NCBI RefSeq assembly: GCF_003344625.1
Contig: NZ_QPKJ02000007.1
Coordinates: 186,001 to 250,000 of the forward strand
Origin: Solirubrobacter deserti
Lineage (GTDB): Bacteria > Actinomycetota > Thermoleophilia > Solirubrobacterales > Solirubrobacteraceae
Reading direction: 5' to 3'
DNA: 64,000 nt
Shown here piece by piece: positions 53,074 to 60,836 of this stretch. Within the stretch, counting starts at the first letter, position 1. Every line of letters starts with the position of its first letter. The translations under genes were made by a program, and so were the position numbers. The notes beneath the pieces are model-generated. The model did not search any database. It saw only the letters and a program-made list of their open reading frames with translations, and was not told the DNA's origin.

Positions 53074-54253
53074 GAGCGACCTCCGAGTAGATATCAGCGA
53101 GACGCCGTCCGGCCGCGCTCCAGGTGATGTCGGCGGCGTGCGCCAGGCCCTGCTCGCGCAGCGCGCGCAGCAGCCCGCGGTCGGCGTTCACCGCTGTGAT
53201 GTGCGCGGCGAGCGCGTCGACGTCGCGCACGGGATGCACGAGCGCGTTGACCTCGTGATGGCAGACGCCGCTGGCGGCGTCGGACACGAGCGGCACACAG
53301 CCGCTGCCGATCGCCTCGTTGCAAACCAGCGCGGAGCCTTCCTCGATGCTCGGGAGCACGAGCACGTCGTGCAAGCGCATCAGCTCGGGGATGTCGCTGC
53401 GGTGGCCGAGCACCTGGACGCTGGGGTGTGCGAGCTGGTCCTTCAGCTTCTCCCCGTAGGCGGGGAGCAGATCGCCGGCGACGGTGAAGGTGCCGGAACT
53501 CGACGCGGGGGACCGTAGCCACGCCTCGAGCGCGAAGTGCAGTCCCTTGCGGACCGCAGCCACACCGACGTACAGCATCCGCAGCGGTTGTCCGGGAGCA
53601 GGCGGCTCGCCGGGAGTGAAGACCGCGGGGTCGTAACCGTAGAGGTGCCGCACGAGCCGGTCGGGCGAATAGCCCGCGCGCTCGAACGTCCCGGCGACGA
53701 AGTCCGACGGGCACAGCAGGTGGTCGGCGAGGTCGTACTCGGCTTCCTCGATCCGCAGCACCGTCTCGTTGAACGCGTGCTCGTGATCGGCGGGAAGCGG
53801 CACGCCGAGACGCTCGCACTCGGCGCGGACGGTCTCGTACGCGTACCGCGTGTGGGTATTGGGGCGCTCGAGCACGGTCGGGATCCCGAGGCGCTTGGCG
53901 ACCTCGAGCGTCCGCAGCGCGCCGAGCGGCCAGACGTGGACGACGTCGGGACGCTGCCGGGAGCGGGCGAGGCGGCGGGCCACGATGTGATCGTGCGCGC
54001 GCAGCGCCCGAAGCTCCCCGATCACGCGATAGGGCACTCGGACCGAGCCGCGGGCGAGCGTCGGGCGGACGGTGACGCCGTCGGGCACGGTTCGGGCGAG
54101 CGAGGCAGGCATCACCGTGACGTCGGCGCCGGCGTTCGCCGCGCCCGCGACCTCGTAGAAGGCCGTGTCGCAGATCCGGCCCGCGCCGAGGCGATGCGGG
54201 AAGCTGTGCAGCACGCGCACGCCGCGGCCGGCAGTGGCGGAAGCTTGCGTCAT
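53057..54253 (-). CDS. Glycosyltransferase family 4 protein
   Basis: A 398-residue GT-B enzyme. 'VRVLHSFPHRLGAGRICDTA' opens it, then 'PDVVHVWPLGALRTLEVAKR' and 'VLERPNTHTRYAYE'. The donor domain has 'LRMLYVGVAAVRKGLHFALE', 'VQVLGHRSDIPELMRLHD' and the E-x7-E motif in 'IEEGSALVCNEAIGSGCVPL'. ATG 54253 is four bases after the upstream GT2 stop; an ATG at 54280 would overlap that gene. It is followed by the coupled FkbM gene, so both probably act on the same glycan. Confidence 0.9.
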   Translation of the reverse strand: MTQASATAGRGVRVLHSFPHRLGAGRICDTAFYEVAGAANAGADVTVMPASLARTVPDGVTVRPTLARGSVRVPYRVIGELRALRAHDHIVARRLARSRQRPDVVHVWPLGALRTLEVAKRLGIPTVLERPNTHTRYAYETVRAECERLGVPLPADHEHAFNETVLRIEEAEYDLADHLLCPSDFVAGTFERAGYSPDRLVRHLYGYDPAVFTPGEPPAPGQPLRMLYVGVAAVRKGLHFALEAWLRSPASSSGTFTVAGDLLPAYGEKLKDQLAHPSVQVLGHRSDIPELMRLHDVLVLPSIEEGSALVCNEAIGSGCVPLVSDAASGVCHHEVNALVHPVRDVDALAAHITAVNADRGLLRALREQGLAHAADITWSAAGRRLADIYSEVALVPAR

Positions 54254-54257
54254 GGCA

Positions 54258-55232
54258 CTAGGCGGTGTCGACGAGTTCATCGGCCACCCTCACCGGGCCA
54301 CTCGTGCCCCGCATCCGGCGTCCCTCGAGCCAGCCGGCAAGCTGGGCCGCGCATCGCAGGTACGGGACGACGATGTACAGGATCGGCAGCGACTGCAATG
54401 TGAGCACCGGCGACGGGTGGACGTCGTTGTCGCGCATCCACCGCCGGTCGGGGCCGATGGAGCGGCCGAAGCGACGCCGCGAGCGGTACGTCTGCACCAC
54501 GGGCACCCACTCGCGCAGCTTGATGCCGTCGGCCACCGTTCCGGCGCGGCCGGCGTGGACCGCGTAGCCGCGGTTGTACTTCCACAGAGCGCGCAGCAAC
54601 GGCTTGCCCTCGTCACGCGTCGGATGCCAGACGACGGCGTCGCCGGCATAGGTCAGACGGGCGCCGGCCGCGACGGCACGCTCGGAGAACTCGTAGTCGC
54701 CGTACTCCTTGATGGAGCCGTCGAGGCCGCCGAGGCGGTCGAACGTGGCCCGCAGGCAGAAGAGGTTGGCGGTTTCGGCGAGGCCCAGCCGCACGGAATG
54801 CTCGTGGTCCTTCGAGCCGTCCATGTCGATCAAGGTCCAGGCGGTGATGCGCTCCGGAAGCGTGAAGCGGAAGCGTCCGGCGGCAAGGTCGGTGCCCTCG
54901 AGCGCTGCGAGACCGCGCTCCAGCCAGTCCGGCTCGGGCCGGCAGTCAGCGTCGCAGAACGCGAGCACCTCGCCGCGCGAGGCCGCGACGGCCATGTTGC
55001 GGGTGGCGTAGGAGTTGCGGGGCGGGCCGAACGCGACCCGCACATGGCCGTCCGGCGTCTCGATGCCGGTCGTGCCACCGTCTGTAGAGCCGTCGTCGCC
55101 GATCACGATCTCGAAGTCCGCGCGGTTCAAGGTCTGGTGCTCCAAGCACGCGAGGAGCTCGGCGATGTCCTTCGCGCCGTTGCGCACCGGCGTGATGACG
55201 CTTACCCGCGGCCGTCGTTCGTCCACATTCAT
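54258..55232 (-). CDS. Glycosyltransferase family 2 protein
   Basis: A 324-residue GT-A enzyme. 'PRVSVITPVRNGAKDIAELL', 'FEIVIGDDGSTDGGTTG' and the metal-binding D-x-D in 'VLAFCDADCRPEPDWLERGL' are present. 'FCLRATFDRLGGLDGSIKEY' and 'DYEFSERAVAAGARLTYAG' form the acceptor side. A hydrophobic region near the C-terminus ('VLTLQSLPILYIVVPYL') may associate with the membrane. ATG 55232 is chosen because TATGTT lies nine bases upstream and family similarity starts just after it; the frame is open further but without similarity. Confidence 0.9.
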   Translation of the reverse strand: MNVDERRPRVSVITPVRNGAKDIAELLACLEHQTLNRADFEIVIGDDGSTDGGTTGIETPDGHVRVAFGPPRNSYATRNMAVAASRGEVLAFCDADCRPEPDWLERGLAALEGTDLAAGRFRFTLPERITAWTLIDMDGSKDHEHSVRLGLAETANLFCLRATFDRLGGLDGSIKEYGDYEFSERAVAAGARLTYAGDAVVWHPTRDEGKPLLRALWKYNRGYAVHAGRAGTVADGIKLREWVPVVQTYRSRRRFGRSIGPDRRWMRDNDVHPSPVLTLQSLPILYIVVPYLRCAAQLAGWLEGRRMRGTSGPVRVADELVDTA

Positions 55233-55241
55233 CCTGTTCGG

Positions 55242-55247
55242 AACATA
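55242..55247 (-). promoter_or_regulatory. -10 element for the GT2-GT4-FkbM unit
   Basis: TATGTT on the reverse strand is nine bases before ATG 55232. It lies in the 94-base gap after paralogue C. Confidence 0.4.
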
Positions 55248-55326
55248 GTCCTGGACCAGCGGCTCGCCAACGCAATCTCCTCGACGTCCGAACAGTTGTC
55301 TTCGCGACCTCTGCCGGGCGTGGACA

Positions 55327-58300
55327 TCAACGCTCGTCGGCGCCCGCGTCGCAGCGACTACCGGCCGCCGGTCGGGGTTGTCCGTCGATGTCCTTCGCAG
55401 GGCAGCCCGCCACCGCCGGGACATGGTCGTCAGCGACGCTCTGCTGGTCGAGGTGGAAGTCGAGTTCGTCGTCGGTACTGGCGTCTGCGTACGGGAAGGC
55501 GTCTGAGCCGATGGTGCTGTCGGTGGCCGCGCACGTGCCGCGGCGGCGGCTGTCGGACCAGACGTTGTAGGCGTACGTCCAGCCGTCGCCCGGATGGCAC
55601 CCGTCCCACATCATCAGATTGCCCACGACGTCGACGTCCTTCCAGGTGCACTCGGGATTGGTGTCGAGTTCGAGCGTGGTGTCGGCGGCGAACGAGTTGA
55701 ACGCCACACGGACGCCGTCGAAGGCGACTTCTGGCCCGTTCTGACACCACGAGAGCGCGACGGCGGAGGCTCTTGTGGGTGTTCCGCCCGTCGGCGTTTC
55801 GGCCCAGGGCGCCGCCAGCCAGTTGTTCTCTATGGTCAGGTCACGATGCCCCATCTCTCCCGCCTGCGGGCCAGAGATCGTGGCGAAGATGTCGAAGATC
55901 GCGCACTGGCGGAACTTCGAGTTGACGATCGAGATGTTGTGGCCGGCGTTGATGTACATGCACTCCCAGTGGCACTCGAAGCCCGCTTCGAAGCATGTCT
56001 CGTCGAAGCGGTAGTCATGGAACGTCGCGCCGTCGATGGTCACGTTGGTCGCGAGATCGAGCTTGGAGTTTCCGCAGGTCTGCGTGATCGGCGCGACGAC
56101 GTGGCAAGGGCCGTAGTCGCCGCCGCGGACCGTCAGATGGTCGACGAGCCACGCGTGCACGCTGCCGGCGTCCATGTCGTCGAGCGTGATGAAGGTCGAG
56201 CCCGGTCCGACGTAGATGCCCACCTGGTTACCGACGCCCGGTTCGGTGGCCTTGACGCTCATCTCCATGCCTCGCACCGCGATGTGGTCCGGGCCGGTCT
56301 CGTCGGAGCCGAACGCGAGCTCGTCGAGCACGACTCGTGCGCCCTTGGCGGGGCGAAAGAGTATGTCGGGCCCGTTCTCGTGGCCTGGCGCCTGCTTGAT
56401 GATCTGCGACCCGTAGCGCCCCGACGCAACCTCGACGACGTCGCCGGGCTTGGAGATGCGGAACGCGCGGTCGAAGCCGGCACACGGGGCGGCGCGCGTG
56501 CACTCGTTCTGGTCCGATCCGGTGGGTGAGACGAACAGCGTGGCCGGCTCCGGCTCGGGCGACGTGCAGTTGCTCGTGGACGCTGAGACGACCGTGGATG
56601 CGGACGTGTTACCGGCCGCGTCGGCGGATACGACGCCGACCTCGTACGTGGTCCCGCATTTGAGCCCGGTCACCGTCGCACTCGTACCGGATGTGCTCGT
56701 GACCCGCACGCCGTTGCGATGGAGCCGGTACTCGGCGACACCGCGGTCGTCCGTGCCGGCGTCCCACACCAGCGTCACGGTCGTTTCCGTGCTGGCGGTC
56801 GCGCGCAGGCTTCGCGGCGGCGTCGGGGGCGAGGTGTCCGGGCAGATCGCGGAGCGCACCGCGAGCGTCGCCTTGACCGAGCCGTTGCCGGCCGCGTCGC
56901 GCGCCTCGACCGCGACCTGGTACGCCGTGTCGCAGGCAGGGACCGGCAGGATCGCCGACGTCCCATCCACCGTGTCGGTGAGCCGGCCGTCGATGTAGAC
57001 CCGGTAGCCGGTGACGCCGACGTCGTCGGTCGACGGGTCCCACGCGATCGACACCAGTTCCGGTGTCGCCTCTATGAGCTTCAGTCCCGCCGGGGACGAG
57101 GGCGGCGTCTTGTCCGAGCACTCTGCCGTCGAGACCGTCACGGTGTTGCGCTGGGACAAGTTCTCGGCGGCGTCCCGCGCGACGATCCCGACCTCGACCG
57201 GCGCGCCGCATTGCAGATTCGACATCTCGATCTCGGTGCCGGTGGTGGCGTCGACCAACGAGCCTCCGCGATACACGTAGTACCCAGTCACGCCAATGTC
57301 GTCGATCGACGGCTCCCAGGCGAGGCGGATCGACGTCTCGCCGACGGACAGCGCCCGTAGCCGGGCCGGGGCGGTGGGCGGCGAGGTGTCAGGGCAGTCG
57401 TCGGTCCCGACCACGATCGTCGCCCGCTGCGAGACGTTGCCGGCCCCGTCGAGCGCCTCGACGCCGAGCGAGTACGACGTCCCGCAGGTAAGCAGCGAAT
57501 ACGTGAAGGTCAGCGCCTGGGTCGTGCCGACGAGCGTGCTGTCCCGGAACACGCGGTACCCCGCGACTCCCACGCTGTCGGTCGAGGCCTCCCACTCGAT
57601 CTGCACGGACGTCTGACTCCGAGTCCCATACCCGAGCTGGCCCGGCGTGGTCGGCGGCTGGGTGTCCGAGGGTGTGGTCTGGACGGTGAAGGTGCGGGTC
57701 GCCGGCGTGGGGTCGGGGTTGCCGGCGGCGTCTACCGCGCGGACCACGAACGTGTAGTCGCCGTCGACGTTCGTCGCGTAGCTGCGCGGGGAGGTGCACG
57801 GGCTGAACGTACCCGCTCCGGCGGGTGTGTCCAGCCGGCACTCGAACGTGGCGCCGGGCACTGTCGCGGTGAAGGTGAACGAGGCGTCCGCGCGGTTCGT
57901 CGGCCCGCTCGGCCCGCTCGTGATCGTCGTCTCGGGGGTTGGCGCGGCCGTCGCGGTGGGCGTCGGCGTGGGCATCCCGGGCGCCGGTGGCCCGGGCAAG
58001 ATGCTGATCGGGCTCGGTGGGGCCGCGATTCCGCACCCGCTCGGCGTCGCGGTCGCGAACGCCTTCGCCGACCGGTTGCCCGCCTTGTCGACGGCGTCGA
58101 CCTCCACGAGGTGCGGCGTGCACGCCAGGCTGGGCAGCTGAACGCCCGGAGACGCCACCGTTGACGTCCGGCGACCGTCGAGGTAGACCGCGTATGCGAC
58201 GGCGTCCTTCACCGCGCTCCACGAGACCGCGAGCCCGCCGCCGCCCGAAGGGACGACGAGTGGCGTTGCGGGCCGGGTCGGCGCCGACCGATCGCCGCGC

Positions 58301-58947
58301 GCGAGAGGCCGCAACTGCTTGAGGTACCGGATCAATGCCGCTTGCGCACCGGAGCCGGTGGGGAGGACGGCGAGATCAAGCCCGTCGGCCGACCGCGCGG
58401 CGTTGATCTCGCGACGCCAGGTCGCGGCGCGATAGCCGCTGCCACGCAGCGGCACCACCGCCATGACACGGCTCGCGCCGGCGTTCAGACCGCTGCCGGT
58501 GGATGCGGAAACCACCACGAGGTCGGCGTCGCCTCCGGCGGCGAGCGCTCGCGCCGCGGCGGGCGAGGCGGCGGCGACCGCGCACCGATGGCCCGGCTCG
58601 GCCAATTTGTGCTGAACGCACGCCTCGGCACCGCCGCCGAGTGGCTGAATCAGCGGCAGCTTCTCGCGCTGCGCCAGGCTCGTGAGCCGGCGCCCGGTCG
58701 CCGCGTCCAGACCGGGCGCGGCCACCAAGGTCATGCCCACGGCGCGCAGCTGCCGCAGGACGGGGCGATCGAGCGCACGCGCCAGGGCGGCGTCCACCTG
58801 CACACCCCACGTCTGCGGCAAGGCGTCAGGCGCCGACGGTGCGGCCTGTGCCGAGGCGGCGAACAAGGCGGACGCCGCGACAAGCGCGACCAGCCACCCG
58901 CCGAGCCGCGCCGGCGTGCTGCCGTGCAGGCACATCCACCCCCTCAT
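55327..58947 (-). CDS. Secreted FN3/parallel beta-helix protein, paralogue C
   Basis: A 1206-residue exported protein with the same plan as A and B but more modules. Signal peptide about 1-36 ('LGGWLVALVAASALFAASAQA'-type core). Shared N-terminal domain about 45-215 ('WGVQVDAALARALDRPVL', 'GMTLVAAPGLDA', Cys pair). FN3 about 220-305, Pro-rich linker, an Ig-like domain about 350-430 ('FECRLDTPAGAGTFSPC'), four more FN3 domains to about 792, and a beta-helix to the end with 'CHWECMYINAGHNISI' and terminal 'DIDGQPRP', 'CDAGADER'. ATG 58947 is supported by TACGGT seven bases upstream. It is more divergent from A and B than they are from each other. Confidence 0.85.
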   Translation of the reverse strand: MRGWMCLHGSTPARLGGWLVALVAASALFAASAQAAPSAPDALPQTWGVQVDAALARALDRPVLRQLRAVGMTLVAAPGLDAATGRRLTSLAQREKLPLIQPLGGGAEACVQHKLAEPGHRCAVAAASPAAARALAAGGDADLVVVSASTGSGLNAGASRVMAVVPLRGSGYRAATWRREINAARSADGLDLAVLPTGSGAQAALIRYLKQLRPLARGDRSAPTRPATPLVVPSGGGGLAVSWSAVKDAVAYAVYLDGRRTSTVASPGVQLPSLACTPHLVEVDAVDKAGNRSAKAFATATPSGCGIAAPPSPISILPGPPAPGMPTPTPTATAAPTPETTITSGPSGPTNRADASFTFTATVPGATFECRLDTPAGAGTFSPCTSPRSYATNVDGDYTFVVRAVDAAGNPDPTPATRTFTVQTTPSDTQPPTTPGQLGYGTRSQTSVQIEWEASTDSVGVAGYRVFRDSTLVGTTQALTFTYSLLTCGTSYSLGVEALDGAGNVSQRATIVVGTDDCPDTSPPTAPARLRALSVGETSIRLAWEPSIDDIGVTGYYVYRGGSLVDATTGTEIEMSNLQCGAPVEVGIVARDAAENLSQRNTVTVSTAECSDKTPPSSPAGLKLIEATPELVSIAWDPSTDDVGVTGYRVYIDGRLTDTVDGTSAILPVPACDTAYQVAVEARDAAGNGSVKATLAVRSAICPDTSPPTPPRSLRATASTETTVTLVWDAGTDDRGVAEYRLHRNGVRVTSTSGTSATVTGLKCGTTYEVGVVSADAAGNTSASTVVSASTSNCTSPEPEPATLFVSPTGSDQNECTRAAPCAGFDRAFRISKPGDVVEVASGRYGSQIIKQAPGHENGPDILFRPAKGARVVLDELAFGSDETGPDHIAVRGMEMSVKATEPGVGNQVGIYVGPGSTFITLDDMDAGSVHAWLVDHLTVRGGDYGPCHVVAPITQTCGNSKLDLATNVTIDGATFHDYRFDETCFEAGFECHWECMYINAGHNISIVNSKFRQCAIFDIFATISGPQAGEMGHRDLTIENNWLAAPWAETPTGGTPTRASAVALSWCQNGPEVAFDGVRVAFNSFAADTTLELDTNPECTWKDVDVVGNLMMWDGCHPGDGWTYAYNVWSDSRRRGTCAATDSTIGSDAFPYADASTDDELDFHLDQQSVADDHVPAVAGCPAKDIDGQPRPAAGSRCDAGADER

Positions 58948-58954
58948 CACCGCG

Positions 58955-58960
58955 ACCGTA
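58955..58960 (-). promoter_or_regulatory. -10 element for paralogue C
   Basis: TACGGT on the reverse strand lies seven bases before ATG 58947. It is the same hexamer, at about the same distance, as for paralogue B and the GT2 gene at 46344. Confidence 0.45.
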
Positions 58961-59038
58961 TCGCGGATCTTGAGCGACTTCACTGGCCGACGGTTTAGGC
59001 CCCGGCACAACTCGCCCGGGACCTCTCATAAAGGCGCG

Positions 59039-59860
59039 TCAGCCCGGATACTTGCGCCAACCCGGAGGGAAGTCCGGGATGTCGGCGAGCCGGAACCAGC
59101 CGTGGCGCTCGTTCAGGCCCCGCACGCCGGGCACGGCGAGCAATGCCCGCTTGACGCGGTTCTTGCGGATCTCGCGCTCCCAGTAGGCCTTCCAGTACGC
59201 GTGCTTCTCGCGGGTGGGCTTGGCGTAGAAGGCGCCGCCGGCGTGCTTGAGCTGCGTGTCCTCGAGGTACGCCGCCTCGAACCCGAGCTTCGCGATGTCC
59301 TCGATGTACGCCGCGTCCTCGAGCCAGAAGACCTCGCCGGGATTTTGCCGAAAGCCGCCGGCGCGCTCCATCAGTTCGCGCGACGTCAGCGCGCAGCCGC
59401 CGCCGACCGGTCCGCGCTTGAGCCGCACCCCGTTGATGACCTCGGTGTGGTATGCGTGCGGACGCTCCTCGTACATGACCCGCGCCGCCGTGTCGTGCGG
59501 GTTGTTGACGAGGTTCGCCGCGAGGAACCCGATCTGCGGCAGCTTCTCATAGGACTCAAGCAGGGTTCGATCCCACTCGTGCGGCGCGTCGATCATGTCG
59601 TCGTCGAGCTCGACGATGTACGGCGCGCTGGTGAGCTTGACGGCCTCGGCGTACGCGTTCGCGCCGATGTTCTTGTCGTGGCGGACCACGCGGAGGCGCG
59701 GATCGTCGAGGCTCTCGAGGTACTCGACCGTACCGTCGGTCGACGCGTTGTCCCACACGAGGATCTCGGTCGTGAGCTCGGACGTGCGCGAGAGGACGTT
59801 TTCCACGCACAGCTTCAGCAGGTGGGCGCGCTCATGCGTGAGCACGACGACGGCGATCAT
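59039..59860 (-). CDS. Glycosyltransferase family 2 protein
   Basis: A 273-residue GT-A enzyme. 'IAVVVLTHERAHLLKLCVEN', 'ILVWDNASTDGTVEYLESL' and the D-x-D in 'YIVELDDDMIDAPHEWDRTL' are diagnostic. The acceptor side has 'GGGCALTSRELMERAGGFRQ' and 'FWLEDAAYIEDIAKLGFEA', with an acidic pair that could be the catalytic base. Its ATG overlaps the stop of the ALG13-like gene (ATGA). It is the last of four chained genes. Confidence 0.9.
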   Translation of the reverse strand: MIAVVVLTHERAHLLKLCVENVLSRTSELTTEILVWDNASTDGTVEYLESLDDPRLRVVRHDKNIGANAYAEAVKLTSAPYIVELDDDMIDAPHEWDRTLLESYEKLPQIGFLAANLVNNPHDTAARVMYEERPHAYHTEVINGVRLKRGPVGGGCALTSRELMERAGGFRQNPGEVFWLEDAAYIEDIAKLGFEAAYLEDTQLKHAGGAFYAKPTREKHAYWKAYWEREIRKNRVKRALLAVPGVRGLNERHGWFRLADIPDFPPGWRKYPG

Positions 59861-60354
59861 GGCCGCGGACGACTCCTGGTCTCGATGGTCTGTTGGAAGT
59901 AACCGCGAAGGTCGCGAACGAGCGACCCTTCGCCGAAGGTCGGTACGGCGAACTCGTCGCCCACCGCGAGGGTGGGAATGGCCTCCGCCAGGCGGCTCGG
60001 ATCCTCGACCAGCGTGACGAGGCCGGCGCCGGCGAACCGCCGCGACGACTCGACCTGATGGTCGTCGACGGTCTCGTCGAAGCGCTTGAACCGCGGGACG
60101 ACAACGGGGCGCCGGCCGTTGCTCAGGCACAGCAGGATCGACCCGACCCCGGCGTGCGTGATGACGACGCGAGCCTCCCGGACCAGCTCGGCCAAGCGCG
60201 CCATGGGGACGAAGTCCACGCACTCGGCGTTGCGTGGCTGCACGGCCGAGCAGCCGTACTGCGCGACGACGCGCTCGTCGCCGGAGAGCGTCTCGACCGC
60301 CCGCAGGAGGCGATCGAACGGGAACTGGCTGGCGCCGGTGACGACGAGGATCAT
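59857..60354 (-). CDS. ALG13/EpsF-like glycosyltransferase subunit (GT28 C-terminal fold)
   Basis: A 165-residue protein matching the catalytic half of split GT28-type transferases. 'MILVVTGASQFPFDRLLRAV', 'DFVPMARLAELVREARVVIT' and the donor-binding 'HAGVGSILLCLSNGRRPVVV' with 'RFDETVDDHQVE' are characteristic. In eukaryotic Alg13/Alg14 and streptococcal Cps14G/F or EpsF/E pairs this half works only with a membrane-recruiting partner; the preceding gene encodes that partner. Both ends overlap neighbours by four bases. Confidence 0.88.
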   Translation of the reverse strand: MILVVTGASQFPFDRLLRAVETLSGDERVVAQYGCSAVQPRNAECVDFVPMARLAELVREARVVITHAGVGSILLCLSNGRRPVVVPRFKRFDETVDDHQVESSRRFAGAGLVTLVEDPSRLAEAIPTLAVGDEFAVPTFGEGSLVRDLRGYFQQTIETRSRPRP

Positions 60355-60836
60355 CGGTCTCCGAACACCGTGCCGGCGTAGCGTGCGCCGGGGACCGCGT
60401 CAACCAGCTCAGGCCACTGCACGTACACGCGATCGGCGATCGGACGAGCGAGTCGACAACTGAGCGACGGCCGCTCGGCGCGCGCGAGCGTCTCCACGTA
60501 GGCGACCCGCACACCGTGCGCCCGTGCGACCCACGCGAACGGCACCGCCACGGCTGCGCCGGTGGTCACGAGGACCTGCGGGCGTAGCCGCTTGATCAGG
60601 CGCCGCGCCAGCAGCACGTTGCGCACGGCGTTCTTGAGGCTACGCGCAGCGGGTGAGTGCGCATAGAAGAGCCGCTCACCTTCGAGCAACGACTCCACGT
60701 CGCCGCCGCCGTGGCTGCCGACGACCCAGGCGTGGTCGTACTCGCTCCACGCCTGTCGGAGCGACCACAGCTGCAGGAGGTGACCGCCGGCGGTGCAGAC
60801 GAGCAGGACGTCGACGTGCTCGGTGCCGTGGCTCAC
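60351..60836 (-). CDS. ALG14/EpsE-like glycosyltransferase partner subunit
   Basis: A 161-residue protein with the Alg14 signature 'VLLVCTAGGHLLQLWSLRQA', then 'HAWVVGSHGGGDVESLLEG', 'PQVLVTTGAAVAVPFAWVAR' and 'VRVAYVETLARAERPSLSCR'. The acceptor-side half of a split transferase, it recruits the Alg13-like subunit to the membrane-bound lipid-linked sugar. It lacks the long N-terminal TM helix of yeast Alg14, as bacterial forms often do. The GTG start overlaps the asparagine-synthase gene's stop (GTGA). Confidence 0.88.
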   Translation of the reverse strand: MSHGTEHVDVLLVCTAGGHLLQLWSLRQAWSEYDHAWVVGSHGGGDVESLLEGERLFYAHSPAARSLKNAVRNVLLARRLIKRLRPQVLVTTGAAVAVPFAWVARAHGVRVAYVETLARAERPSLSCRLARPIADRVYVQWPELVDAVPGARYAGTVFGDR

